Shown here: positions 25,719 through 34,023 of the stretch, piece by piece
How the letters are laid out: each line of letters begins with the position of its first letter
How positions within the stretch are numbered: position 1 is the first letter of the stretch
Source: CAYMRB01 sp964392615
GTDB taxonomy: Bacteria > Planctomycetota > UBA8108
Direction of reading: 5' to 3'
Length of the DNA stretch: 34,620 bases
Assembly (NCBI GenBank): GCA_964392615.1
Contig: CAYMRB010000045.1
Coordinates: forward strand, 1-34,620
Notes under the pieces: model-generated
Database searches by the model: none
What the model was told of the DNA's origin: nothing
Seen by the model: only the letters and a program-made list of their open reading frames with translations
Translations under genes and position numbers: made by a program

Positions 25719-26483
25719 ATGGGAGAGCGAGTCGCGACCCGCGCGTTTGGCATTGACCGTGCGGTCTGGCCCGTCGTTGCAGCGCTGTTCGCCGCATGCG
25801 CCGCGGGTTGCGCGCTGCAAGGTCCGGGGCGTCGATCGGGTCTCGCGGGCGAGTATCAGGTATTCGGCTACTCCGTCGAGGGACGGCCGATTCGCGGGGT
25901 CGTATTCGGTCACGGCTCCCGCACGACGCTCTTGTTCGGCGTGATTCACGGCAACGAGCCGCTCGGCGAGCCTCTTCTGGAGCGCTTCACCGGCCTGGTG
26001 GCGGAGCGGCCGGACTGGGTGACGGGGCGGCGCGTGATCATCGTGCCGGTTCTCAATCCCGACGGGCTGGAGCGTGGCACGCGTCGCAACTCCAGGGGTG
26101 TCGATCTGAATCGGAACTTCCCCGCATCGAATTTCCGCGCCGGCTCCGCACGCGGGCCGCACCCGGAGAGCGAGCCGGAGACGCGAACGCTGGTGAAGAT
26201 CCTGCGCCGTTATCGGCCGGAGCGCGTGCTGTCGGTGCACTCTCCTCTTCACTGCGTCAATTGGGACGGCCCGGCCGGACCGTTGGCGGAGCGCATGGCT
26301 GCGGCCTCCGGGTATCCGCTGAAGCCGTCGATCGGCTATCCGACGCCCGGTTCGCTCGGCAGCTATGCCGGTATCGACCTGGGCATTCCGACGATCACGT
26401 TGGAGCTTCCGGGAAAGACGACGGCGGACGCCGTCTGGCGTCAGTGTCGAGACGCGTTGATCGTCTTTCTCACGGCCCGATAG
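25719..26483 (+). CDS. M14-family zinc carboxypeptidase, MpaA-like murein peptide amidase, probable lipoprotein
   Basis: 254 residues from ATG 25719, with GAGGAG upstream. The N-terminus has a hydrophobic segment ending in AAGC (Cys31), a usable but imperfect lipobox, so the enzyme is probably anchored to a membrane. Zinc ligands are His77 and Glu80 (GVIHGNEP) and His174 (SVHSPLHC). Arg132 in DLNRNFP should bind the substrate carboxylate and Glu229 (ITLELPG) is the catalytic acid. The compact size and HGNEPLGE motif resemble MpaA, which cuts the D-Glu/diaminopimelate bond in murein peptides. A periplasmic, lipid-anchored form would recycle or trim wall peptides. It lies 85 bases before the coiled-coil lipoprotein gene. 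Confidence 0.88.
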   Translation: MGERVATRAFGIDRAVWPVVAALFAACAAGCALQGPGRRSGLAGEYQVFGYSVEGRPIRGVVFGHGSRTTLLFGVIHGNEPLGEPLLERFTGLVAERPDWVTGRRVIIVPVLNPDGLERGTRRNSRGVDLNRNFPASNFRAGSARGPHPESEPETRTLVKILRRYRPERVLSVHSPLHCVNWDGPAGPLAERMAAASGYPLKPSIGYPTPGSLGSYAGIDLGIPTITLELPGKTTADAVWRQCRDALIVFLTAR

Positions 26484-26568
26484 GTCGCGGGGCGGTCTCC
26501 TTTACGGGCCGCCACGGCCATCGTAGACTGGACCGGGGTCATGCTTACAGGGCTGTTGTCACAGAGTC

Positions 26569-28227
26569 ATGCGCGGAGCGTCACGCTCTATCCTGACAGG
26601 CCTCGCGACCGCATTGATCGCGGGATGCTCCGTGATCGCGGTCCCGGCCGACGGGCGGCTACCGCCGGCTGGCGAGCGCCGTGCTGAGCGCTCTCCCGGA
26701 AGAGCGACGTCGCCGTCGGAGGACCCTGCCGCGCTCAGTCGCCGCCAGCAAGCTCTGCAAGCCTCCATTCGCGGCTGGCGCGATCAGGTCGAGCGACTGA
26801 CTCGCGAGCGCGACGAAATGCGCCGTGAGCTCAAAGCTCATCGCCAGCGTATCGAAGTGCTGGTGCAGACGCGCGATCGATTGGCGTTCGATCTCGAGAG
26901 CTCGAATGGCGAGATCGAGGAGATCTGGCAGGAGCGCTTCGAATTCGAGCAGCAGGCGAACGGACTGGCGGAGTCCACCGGCGCACTGACCGAGGAGAAC
27001 GAGCGGCTGCGTCGCGATCTGACCGCGGCGCGCGGCGAGTTGCTGCAGGAACGCGCCGTCGTGCAGTCGCTCGAGGAAGCCGTGCGCGCGAGCGATGCGC
27101 ATGGCCCCGGCGATACGCGCCGGCTGCGTGACCTCGGGCGCCAGGTGCGCGTGCTCTACGCCGAAAACATGGCGCTCGAGCGCAAGGTCGTCGCACTCGA
27201 GAAGCTCCTGCCTCCCGAGGCGGCAGGCTCGTATGCATTGGCTTCGGAGGATGACGCCCCGGTGGGCGTCGCTCCGGCTGTCGAGTCGTTTTATCAGGAC
27301 GATCCGGCCGGACTGTGGGACGAGGTCTGCGCGTTGCTCGCCAAGCGCTATGCCGACATGGTTCGAGGCCGAGCCGCGTGGGACGCGGCCGATTTCGTCG
27401 TTCTCGGCACGACCGCATTCGGCGCGGCGCTGTCCCTGTGGTTCCTGTGGGCTCCGATGCGTTGGATGCGCGGTCAGCGGCTAGTGCGCGATCTCCGGGC
27501 CTACCAGCGTCGGACCCGCGAGCTCGAGCTGCGGGAGGTGGAGCCGGAAACGGACGCGCCGCCTCGCGGGGCGACGAACGGCAACGGCAGCACCGCAGCG
27601 CGTTCGGCGAGCCCTCCGACGCGGGAGGCCGACCCCGTCGACGCGGAAGAGCCTTCGACCTTGTCGCCGGAAGCGGAGTCTCCGGCCGTCGACGCGGTGG
27701 ACACCGGCGCGCCGGACTACTCGTCGGCGTTGCCGGAATGGCTGGACTGCGACGCCTCTGAGGAGGAGGTGCAGACCGACTCGATGGACGCTGAGGCGGA
27801 GGGCTCGGAGGCCGGCGCGACCGACCGGGAGCTCGACGAGATTCTCGACTTCGGCACGACGGGAGAGCGTGAGATCGCGGTGGTCCAGGAGGCCGCGCCG
27901 GTGCCGAAGCCGCCTCCGAGCCCTGCGGCGAGCGAACGAACCGTCTGCGAAGATCTCGGAATCGGCGGCAAGCGAGACAAGCCTCCGCTGCCCGAAACCG
28001 AGCACTTGGGCGACCCGGCGGACGCCATGGAGGAAACCTCGATCACCGAGGTTATCTCCAGCCTCTCGGACCTCGATCTCGCAGAGATCGAGCGCGCCCC
28101 GACGAAGCCGACCATGCCCAAACCGGTCGAGGAGTCCGCCGCCGAGCGCAAGCCGCGGCGCACGACGGACCTGCTGGCCGAGCTCCACGAGATTATCGGG
28201 CAGAGCTTCGACAAGCTCGAGCGCTAA
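26569..28227 (+). CDS. lipoprotein-signal, coiled-coil, single-pass membrane protein with long acidic tail, upstream of cheA
   Basis: 552 residues from ATG 26569; the Shine-Dalgarno sequence is weak. LIAGC at 16-20 is a good lipobox (Cys20). Residues about 57-215 are a long heptad-like coiled coil (RDQVERLTRERDEMRRELKA, then ENERLRRDL). A membrane helix follows at about 274-297 (ADFVVLGTTAFGAALSLWFLW) with a basic cap (MRWMRGQRLVRDLR). The last ~240 residues are acidic, Pro/Ser-rich and disordered, ending in a short helical motif (TTDLLAELHEIIGQSFDKLE). A lipid anchor at one end and a transmembrane helix in the middle would place the coil outside and the tail in the cytoplasm. The gene sits 168 bases before cheA on the same strand. 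A receptor or effector link to CheA is inferred only; no HAMP or MCP signalling hairpin is seen. Confidence 0.8.
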   Translation: MRGASRSILTGLATALIAGCSVIAVPADGRLPPAGERRAERSPGRATSPSEDPAALSRRQQALQASIRGWRDQVERLTRERDEMRRELKAHRQRIEVLVQTRDRLAFDLESSNGEIEEIWQERFEFEQQANGLAESTGALTEENERLRRDLTAARGELLQERAVVQSLEEAVRASDAHGPGDTRRLRDLGRQVRVLYAENMALERKVVALEKLLPPEAAGSYALASEDDAPVGVAPAVESFYQDDPAGLWDEVCALLAKRYADMVRGRAAWDAADFVVLGTTAFGAALSLWFLWAPMRWMRGQRLVRDLRAYQRRTRELELREVEPETDAPPRGATNGNGSTAARSASPPTREADPVDAEEPSTLSPEAESPAVDAVDTGAPDYSSALPEWLDCDASEEEVQTDSMDAEAEGSEAGATDRELDEILDFGTTGEREIAVVQEAAPVPKPPPSPAASERTVCEDLGIGGKRDKPPLPETEHLGDPADAMEETSITEVISSLSDLDLAEIERAPTKPTMPKPVEESAAERKPRRTTDLLAELHEIIGQSFDKLER

Positions 28228-28234
28228 TCGCCCC

Positions 28235-28282
28235 GTTGAAGAAGGCAACGTCTCGCCCTCGCGCTCGAAGCCCTTCTTCAAC
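28235..28282. repeat. 11-bp inverted repeat between the coiled-coil gene and cheA
   Basis: GTTGAAGAAGG (28235-28245) and its exact complement CCTTCTTCAAC (28272-28282) flank a 26-base spacer, starting eight bases after the stop at 28227. It could be a weak terminator, an RNA processing site, or an operator for the cheA transcript. There is no T-run. Confidence 0.5.
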
Positions 28283-28395
28283 AGACGCATGATCGCAAGT
28301 TGTCCGGGCGAACGGCCGACGAAGGATTCGACGGGGGAGATCGAAAGGGACTCCGCGTTCGGGTTCCGTCCGTAGATACGCAACGCGAGGTGTTC

Positions 28396-30360
28396 ATGGC
28401 GACCGACGATGTTTCGCAGAGCATCGACGCGCTCTGTGCGGCGCTAGTTCTCGCCGACACCGGAGACGCCGAGTCGATTGTCGAGCTGCGCCGCAGCCTC
28501 GAGTCGGTCCATGCGCGGGCTCGGGATGCGGCCGACGATGGTCTCGCGCGGGTCTGCGCCGTCGCGAGCGATCGAATCGAACGGGCCAAGGACCCGGCGG
28601 ACATCGTCGAAGCCGTTCGCGAGGCCGTAGAAGGGATCCGGGCGGCGCAAGCGGCGCAGACGTCGAGCGCCAATCCGTTTCAGGGTGATCCGGACCTGAC
28701 CACCGACTTCATCGTCGAGGCGCGTGAGCATGTCGACTCGGTCGAGGAGAACATCCTCCAGCTCGAGTCGGACGGTCACGATGCCGAGGCGTTGAACGGC
28801 CTGTTCCGAGCGTTTCACTCGGTGAAAGGGGTGGCGCTTCTTCTCGAGCTCGAGGATATCGCCGAGCTGGCCAGGCAGACGGAGGAGCTTCTCGACGCGG
28901 TTCGCGCTGGAAGCGTCGGCTGGTCGAGTCACCTCGGCAATCTCGTGTTCGAGTCGACCGACGGCATGAAACGGCTGCTTCACGATCTCGAGCGCGCCAC
29001 GAGCCGCGGCGACGAGCCCCCGCGTGACGAGAAGATTCCCGGACTCGTCGAGCGCCTGCAAGGGACCGCTTCGACGTTGCGATCGACTCCGGAGGTAGTG
29101 CCGGATCTCGTCGTCGGCGGTGAGGAACGGCCCGGTCGCGAAGAGTCGACGTGGGGCGTCCTGGCGGGCTCCCGCGACACGTTGCGGGTGGACGCGTCCA
29201 AGCTCGACAGCCTCCTGGACGGGCTCGGCGAGCTGGCGATCGCCGTGTCGGTCATCGGCCAGACGATCGGCACGGATCGAGGCGAGAAGGTCGACGGCGC
29301 GCTCGTGCAGCTCGACAAGATCAGTCGCGAGCTTCAGGAGATCGGTGCCGCGCTGCGAATGGTGCCGCTGCGAGCGACGTTCCGCAAGATGTCGCGGTTG
29401 GTGCGCAGTCTGTCGGCCGACGCGGGCAAGGCCGTGGACCTGTATGTTTCCGGCGAAGGCTGCGAGCTCGACCGTTCGGTGGTCGACCGGATCGGCGATC
29501 CGCTCCTGCACATCCTGCGCAACGCGGTCGACCACGGCATCGAGGCGGATCCCGAGGAGCGTCGAGAGCGGGGCAAACGGGCACGAGCACGGATCTCGCT
29601 GCGCGCCTTCCACGAGGGCGGGAGCGTTTGGGTCGAGATCGAGGACGACGGTCGGGGTCTCGACCGCGACGCCATTCTGGCTCGAGCCCGCGATCGCGGG
29701 CTCGTCGAGCCGGACGAGAGGCTCTCCGATGCCGAGATCTTCGCCATGATCTTCGAGCCGGGACTTTCGACCGCCGAAGAGGTGACGGACATCTCGGGGC
29801 GCGGCGTCGGTATGGACGTGGTCCGGCGCAATATCGAGAGCCTGCGGGGAAGGGTCGAGATCGATTCGACCCCGGGGCACGGCTGCCGTTTCCGTATCGC
29901 GCTGCCTCTGACGATCGCGACGATCGACGGAATGGTCGTTCGGGTCGGAGAACAGCGGTACATCATTCCGACGGCGACGATCGTGCGGTCGGTCGAGTGG
30001 CGTCGACAACGTCGCGCGAGCGTTCTGGGCCGCGACGAGCTCCTCGCGGTCGAGGGCGAGCACGTGCCCCTGATCCGGTTGGACGACGTCTTTCAAATCG
30101 CCGATGAGCAGCGCGTACCGGGTGACGGACTCGCCGTCATCGTCGAGCACGAGAACGCGCGCTTCGCTCTTCTGACCGACGAGATGCTCGGCCAGCAGCA
30201 GACCGTGATCAAGAGTCTGGGAGACGCGCTCGGCAGGGTGGAGGGCATCTCGGGCGGCGCCGTGATGCCCGACGGCAGTGTCGGGTTGATCATCGACGTC
30301 CCTGGGTTGGTCGCTCTCGTCAAGAGCGAGCGGCGACGTGCGAGGTTGCTCTACTCATGA
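28396..30360 (+). CDS. cheA: CheA-type histidine kinase
   Basis: 654 residues from ATG 28396 with GCGAGG upstream; the frame extends to 28300 but that part is not protein-like. Residues 1-95 are an extra helical segment with no recognised motif. The HPt domain follows, with His141 in FRAFHSVKG as the phospho-acceptor. No clear P2 (CheY/CheB docking) domain is visible between HPt and the dimerisation helices (LRVDASKLDSLLDGLGELAI, 263-282). The kinase domain is intact: N box HILRNAVDHG (Asn376), G1 DDGRGLD (417-423), G2 GRGVGMD (468-474). The end (about 510-650) is the CheW-like regulatory domain. The kinase should phosphorylate CheB, CheY and the REC-CheX protein encoded downstream. Confidence 0.95.
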   Translation: MATDDVSQSIDALCAALVLADTGDAESIVELRRSLESVHARARDAADDGLARVCAVASDRIERAKDPADIVEAVREAVEGIRAAQAAQTSSANPFQGDPDLTTDFIVEAREHVDSVEENILQLESDGHDAEALNGLFRAFHSVKGVALLLELEDIAELARQTEELLDAVRAGSVGWSSHLGNLVFESTDGMKRLLHDLERATSRGDEPPRDEKIPGLVERLQGTASTLRSTPEVVPDLVVGGEERPGREESTWGVLAGSRDTLRVDASKLDSLLDGLGELAIAVSVIGQTIGTDRGEKVDGALVQLDKISRELQEIGAALRMVPLRATFRKMSRLVRSLSADAGKAVDLYVSGEGCELDRSVVDRIGDPLLHILRNAVDHGIEADPEERRERGKRARARISLRAFHEGGSVWVEIEDDGRGLDRDAILARARDRGLVEPDERLSDAEIFAMIFEPGLSTAEEVTDISGRGVGMDVVRRNIESLRGRVEIDSTPGHGCRFRIALPLTIATIDGMVVRVGEQRYIIPTATIVRSVEWRRQRRASVLGRDELLAVEGEHVPLIRLDDVFQIADEQRVPGDGLAVIVEHENARFALLTDEMLGQQQTVIKSLGDALGRVEGISGGAVMPDGSVGLIIDVPGLVALVKSERRRARLLYS

Positions 30361-30385
30361 GCCGTAGAGAAATGGAGGTCAGGTG

Positions 30386-30937
30386 ATGCCGAGCGAGGGT
30401 ATGCGGCCGAGTGAAACGCCACCGACTAGCGACAAGGTGTGTCGTGCCGGCAAGTACCTGACGTTTCGACTCGAGGACGAGATCTACGGGATCGAGATTC
30501 TCGCGGTTCACGAGATTATCAGCCGCGTGCCGGTCACGTCGGTGCCGCGTACGCCCGAGTTCGTCCGCGGCGTGATCAACCTTCGCGGACGGATCATTCC
30601 CGTCGTCGATGTGGCGCGGTTGTTCGGCTTGGCGCCGAAGGACGACACGCCCCGGACGTGCATTATCGTCGTTCAGCCCGGTGGAGCGCGAAGCAGCGTG
30701 GGGTTGATCGTCGAAGAAGTATGCGAGGTGATCGACGTCACAGCCGACCAATTCGTCGATGCCCCTGATCTCGTCACCGAGGGCGGTACCGGATATGTCG
30801 TCGGAATCGCCGAGGTGGCGGAAAGCGTGACGATCTTGCTCGACATGAGCGCCGTATTGAGCGCTGGAACGGTGGTCTCGCTGTTCGAGGAATCCGAGCG
30901 GGCCGAGTCCGCCGAGGCTTGTCTCGAAACGCGGTGA
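30386..30937 (+). CDS. cheW: CheW adaptor
   Basis: 183 residues from ATG 30386, with GGAGG upstream; a GTG one codon before it is less likely. The CheW core is clear: GKYLTFRLEDEIYGIEILAV, then VRGVINLRGRIIPVVD (60-75) and VGLIVEEVCEVIDV. It has a 20-residue polar N-terminal extension and a short acidic C-terminal tail beyond the usual ~155-residue core. CheW couples receptors to CheA at the membrane. Its stop overlaps the probable GTG start of the next gene (GTGA at 30934). Confidence 0.95.
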   Translation: MPSEGMRPSETPPTSDKVCRAGKYLTFRLEDEIYGIEILAVHEIISRVPVTSVPRTPEFVRGVINLRGRIIPVVDVARLFGLAPKDDTPRTCIIVVQPGGARSSVGLIVEEVCEVIDVTADQFVDAPDLVTEGGTGYVVGIAEVAESVTILLDMSAVLSAGTVVSLFEESERAESAEACLETR

Positions 30938-31806
30938 AGACAGTGCGAGTAGCAGCTCCTGAACGTGCGGCCGACGGATACCGGATCCTGCTGGTGGACG
31001 ACTCTCGTGTCGTGCGCGGCATGATCGAGAAGGCCCTCGGCCTGGCCGCGATTCCCGTCGCGGCGATACGTCACGCGGCCAACGGTCGCGAAGCCCTGGA
31101 AGTGCTCGGTCAGGACCGGATGGATCTCGTGTTCGTCGACATCAACATGCCGGTCATGGACGGCATCGAGATGCTCCAGGAACTTCGGGAGAGCGGCGGG
31201 CTCGACCATGCCGCGGTTATCGTGCTGACGAGCGAGGGAGGAGGCATTCGCGTCGAAGAGATGAAGGCGAACGGCGCGCACGAATACCTGCGCAAGCCGT
31301 TTACCGCGGAGATGATCCGCTCCGTTGTCGATCGGGCCACGCGGTCCGAGGCGTGTCCGAATCAGCACGAGCTGGTCGCCACGACGTTTGCAGAGGTCGT
31401 TCGCCAGCTGGCGTGCTTGTTCTGCGAGTTCTCGGACAGCACACGGCCGGAATGGGTCCCGTCGTTGCGCGCGAGCGTGCGGTTCTCGGGCGCGGTCGAC
31501 GGAGCGCTTTTCGTCTGGGTGCCCGTATCGCTGTGCCCGCTGATCGCTGCGAACGTGCTCGGCGTCGACGAGGACGGGCACTTGGCGGTCCAGCTGGGTG
31601 ACGACGCGGTCCAGGAGCTCCTGAACGTGGCCTGCGGCCATCTCCTGACGAAGTTGGCCGGGGAGAAGGCGCTGATCGACCGCACTCTGCCAGAGATCGC
31701 GATGAGCGAGCGAGCGGAGTGGGAGCGCGCCTGGCACGATCCGGACACGTTGCGGCTGACGATCGAATCCAGCCCCGTTCTCGTGCGATTGCAGGTAGAG
31801 CTGTAG
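30934..31806 (+). CDS. response regulator fused to a CheX-type phosphatase domain
   Basis: 290 residues from GTG 30934, which overlaps the cheW stop; a later GTG at 30943 is possible. Residues 15-135 are a receiver domain: YRILLVDDSR, phospho-acceptor Asp69 in VFVDINMP, VLTSE and Lys121 in LRKPF. After a short linker, residues ~145-290 have the CheX/CheC-like fold, and the ExxN catalytic pair is kept as Glu228 and Asn231 (QELLNVACG). Known CheX domains remove phosphate from CheY. Joined to a receiver, it could dephosphorylate itself, be switched on by CheA, or act on CheY and CheB. Its stop is immediately followed by the cheB ATG, so the two are made together. Confidence 0.85.
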   Translation: MKTVRVAAPERAADGYRILLVDDSRVVRGMIEKALGLAAIPVAAIRHAANGREALEVLGQDRMDLVFVDINMPVMDGIEMLQELRESGGLDHAAVIVLTSEGGGIRVEEMKANGAHEYLRKPFTAEMIRSVVDRATRSEACPNQHELVATTFAEVVRQLACLFCEFSDSTRPEWVPSLRASVRFSGAVDGALFVWVPVSLCPLIAANVLGVDEDGHLAVQLGDDAVQELLNVACGHLLTKLAGEKALIDRTLPEIAMSERAEWERAWHDPDTLRLTIESSPVLVRLQVEL

Positions 31807-32892
31807 ATGTCCATCCGAGTCCTCATCGTCGATGACTCGACCGTCGTGCGCGACGTGTTCGTTCGCGAGCTGTCGCGCGACCCGGAGGTCGAGGTGGTCG
31901 GGACGGCGCCGGATCCGTTCGTTGCGCGGGACAAGATCGTCGAGCTGCATCCGGACGTGGTGACGCTCGACATCGAGATGCCCCGCATGGACGGCTTGAC
32001 GTTCCTCAGGAAGCTGATGCGGCACCACCCCGTTCCTGTGGTCATCGTCTCGTCCCTGGCCGGACGCTCGTCCAACAAGGTTCTCGACGCGCTGTGGCTC
32101 GGCGGCGTCGAGGTCATCGGCAAGCCGTCCGGGGATTTCGCCGTCGAGGAGCTCTCGATCGAGCTGATCGACAAGATCAAGGCCGCTGCGCGCGCGCGGC
32201 TGCCGACCTTCGTGACGGACGCAGAGCGCTTGGCGCCCGGCGACGCGCGTGCTGACGCTCCCGTGACTTCGCCGAGCGTTCGGTTTCACGCCGACGACGT
32301 CGTGGCCGTCGGGGCCTCGACCGGTGGGCCGCAGGCGCTCGGCCTTCTCCTGTCGGCGCTTCCGGCGAGCTTTCCTCCGGTCGTGATCGCACAGCACATG
32401 CCGGGTCAGTTCACGGGATCGTTCGCCGAGCGTCTGGATAGCCAAAGCGCGCTCCGAGTGCGCGAGGCGATCGACGGGGAGACTCTCGAGCCGGGAACGG
32501 CGCTGGTCGCGCCCGGAGGCCGTCACCTGATCGTCCGGCGTTCGGGAGGCTCCCTTACGGCAGCGCTCGCGGAAGGGCCGCACGTTTGTCGCCACCGTCC
32601 GTCCGTCGACGTGCTCTTCAAGTCGCTGGTTCGGGCCACCGGAAGCCGCTCCGTGGGCGTTCTGTTGACCGGCATGGGAGTTGATGGCGCCGATGGACTG
32701 GCGGAGATCCGACGCGTAGGGGGGCGGACGCTCGCCCAGTCGAAGGAGAGCAGTGTCGTGTGGGGCATGCCGGGTGAGGCCGTCGCACGAGACGCGGTGG
32801 AGGCGGTGCTGGATCTCGAGGATATCCCGGAACGTCTCGGATCGATCCTGCGAGCTCGGGCGTCGTCCTCTCGGAGCGCGACGGTCCGGTGA
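31807..32892 (+). CDS. cheB: CheB protein-glutamate methylesterase/deamidase
   Basis: 361 residues; ATG 31807 directly abuts the previous stop. It has a receiver domain (VLIVDDS, phospho-acceptor Asp55 in TLDIEMPRMDG) and a methylesterase domain with the Ser171 (GASTGGP), His197 (AQHMP) and Asp293 (GMGVDGA) triad. It should demethylate or deamidate chemoreceptors when phosphorylated by CheA. No CheR methyltransferase and no receptor gene are present in the window, so its partners must be encoded elsewhere. Length and domain order are standard. Confidence 0.95.
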   Translation: MSIRVLIVDDSTVVRDVFVRELSRDPEVEVVGTAPDPFVARDKIVELHPDVVTLDIEMPRMDGLTFLRKLMRHHPVPVVIVSSLAGRSSNKVLDALWLGGVEVIGKPSGDFAVEELSIELIDKIKAAARARLPTFVTDAERLAPGDARADAPVTSPSVRFHADDVVAVGASTGGPQALGLLLSALPASFPPVVIAQHMPGQFTGSFAERLDSQSALRVREAIDGETLEPGTALVAPGGRHLIVRRSGGSLTAALAEGPHVCRHRPSVDVLFKSLVRATGSRSVGVLLTGMGVDGADGLAEIRRVGGRTLAQSKESSVVWGMPGEAVARDAVEAVLDLEDIPERLGSILRARASSSRSATVR

Positions 32893-32935
32893 CAAGTCAC
32901 CTTCCCGGATGGCGCCAGTTGGCCAGGCCGGCGCT

Positions 32936-32964
32936 TCGACAGCATACGGCGGTCGTTGTATACA
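32936..32964 (+). promoter_or_regulatory. candidate internal promoter in the che cluster, before cheX
   Basis: TCGACA (32936-32941, five of six to the -35 consensus) and TATACA (32959-32964, four of six to -10) are spaced by exactly 17 bases, in the 214-base gap between cheB and cheX, the widest gap in the che cluster. A leader of about 135 bases would precede cheX. It could let cheX, cheY and the HPt gene be expressed apart from cheA-cheB. The same stretch is also part of a 73-codon open frame that I judged non-coding. Confidence 0.38.
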
Positions 32965-33070
32965 TGAGTGCCGTCCTGCATCCCGTGAGGCGACGCCCTG
33001 CGGGCGGCACGTATCCGGGGACCCTTGCCCCCACAGTCGTGTTCCAACGGGCTGCTGAGGGGGTACATCG

Positions 33071-33089
33071 TCGACCGCTCGGCGGTCGA
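33071..33089 (+). repeat. perfect 8-bp hairpin just before the cheX ribosome site
   Basis: TCGACCGC and GCGGTCGA form an exact inverted repeat around a TCG loop, ending 17 bases before the cheX ATG and next to the GGGGA ribosome site. It could modulate translation, or it may be chance. Confidence 0.4.
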
Positions 33090-33106
33090 ATTGTCGGGGA
33101 AATGGT

Positions 33107-33586
33107 ATGAGCACATCGGTCGACACGTTGGTCGACGTGATCCAGCGTACGGTGAGCAGGATGTTCCGGCTGGACGCTCGGCTTGTCGCCAGACGGCCGG
33201 AGGATAGCCAGCACGCTCCGTTCGACGTGTCGGCGATCATCGGCATCGCCGGCAATCCGAAAGGGAGTCTCGTGTTGAGCTTCCCGACGCGAACGGCTCG
33301 AGAGCTGACAGCGCAGGTTCTCGGGGTTGCGGACTCGACCGTGATCCACGAAGAGGACGTGTCGGACTGCGTCGGCGAGATCAGCAACATCGTTGCCGGG
33401 AATCTGCTGCCGGCTCTGGGGAGCGACGCTGACGGGAATCGAAGGATCTCGCTGCCGAGCGTCGTCGTCGGGCAGCACCGCGTCGTATGGGGGCGACGCG
33501 ACACGCCGTGTGAACTCCTGCTCTTCGAAACCGGGCTGGGGGTCTTCGCGGTCGAAAGCAATCTGCGGGAGAGCGTGACAGCGTGA
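33107..33586 (+). CDS. cheX: CheX-type chemotaxis phosphatase
   Basis: 159 residues from ATG 33107 with a GGGGA ribosome site. The fold is CheX-like: IIGIAGNPKGSLVLSFP (44-60), then DVSDCVGEISNIVAGNLLP, in which Glu91 and Asn94 form the ExxN site that directs water to the phospho-Asp of CheY. Length is typical. It is the second CheX-type domain in the cluster besides the REC-CheX fusion. Ten bases separate it from cheY, its probable substrate. Confidence 0.88.
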   Translation: MSTSVDTLVDVIQRTVSRMFRLDARLVARRPEDSQHAPFDVSAIIGIAGNPKGSLVLSFPTRTARELTAQVLGVADSTVIHEEDVSDCVGEISNIVAGNLLPALGSDADGNRRISLPSVVVGQHRVVWGRRDTPCELLLFETGLGVFAVESNLRESVTA

Positions 33587-33596
33587 GGAGGACGCG

Positions 33597-33980
33597 ATGC
33601 GCACGGTGATGGTGATCGACGACTCAGGCGTGATGCGGCGAATTCTGCTCAACACTCTGGTTGCTGTCGGGTTCGAGGACTGCGAGTTCCTCGAGGCCAC
33701 TGACGGTCATGACGCGATAGGCAAGCTCGAACAGGTCGACTTTCGCGTCGATGTGGTGTTCTGCGACTTGTGCATGCCTCACCTCGACGGTGTCGGGTTT
33801 CTCGCCGAGTTGACGTCACGCGGGGTCGTCGACGATTGCCCCGTCATCGTGTTGAGCGGCGATATCCGAGAGGAACGAGGCCGCGAGGCGATGGAGAAAG
33901 GCGCGAAGAAGCTGATCGGCAAGCCATTCGTTCCCGAAGAGATCAAGGAAGCGATGGACGAGGTGCTGGCGGATCGTTGA
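33597..33980 (+). CDS. cheY: CheY-type single-domain response regulator
   Basis: 127 residues from ATG 33597 with GAGGAG upstream. The receiver is complete: VIDDSG acidic pocket, phospho-acceptor Asp57 (VVFCDLCMP), Ser in VLSGD, and the GKPF lysine. There is no output domain, so it works by binding a partner such as a flagellar switch or another effector. It lies directly after cheX. Which effector it serves is not shown here, since there are no flagellar or pilus genes in the window. Confidence 0.92.
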   Translation: MRTVMVIDDSGVMRRILLNTLVAVGFEDCEFLEATDGHDAIGKLEQVDFRVDVVFCDLCMPHLDGVGFLAELTSRGVVDDCPVIVLSGDIREERGREAMEKGAKKLIGKPFVPEEIKEAMDEVLADR

Positions 33981-34023
33981 GAGCGATCTGTCGCCTTTCA
34001 CCACTCGTATCGATCGGCATCCG

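Noticed and set aside
28444..30150. 568-codon minus-strand frame opposite cheA
   Set aside because: It mirrors the cheA codons and contains no motif or plausible start.
32889..33110. 73-codon frame filling the cheB-cheX gap, with GTGA and ATGA overlaps at both ends
   Set aside because: The overlaps are suggestive, but third-position GC is clearly lower than in the neighbours and the peptide has no recognisable feature. I treated the gap as a leader region.
30673..33561. 962-codon minus-strand open frame across the che genes
   Set aside because: It lies opposite well-defined CheW, REC-CheX, CheB and CheX, and its composition is not protein-like.
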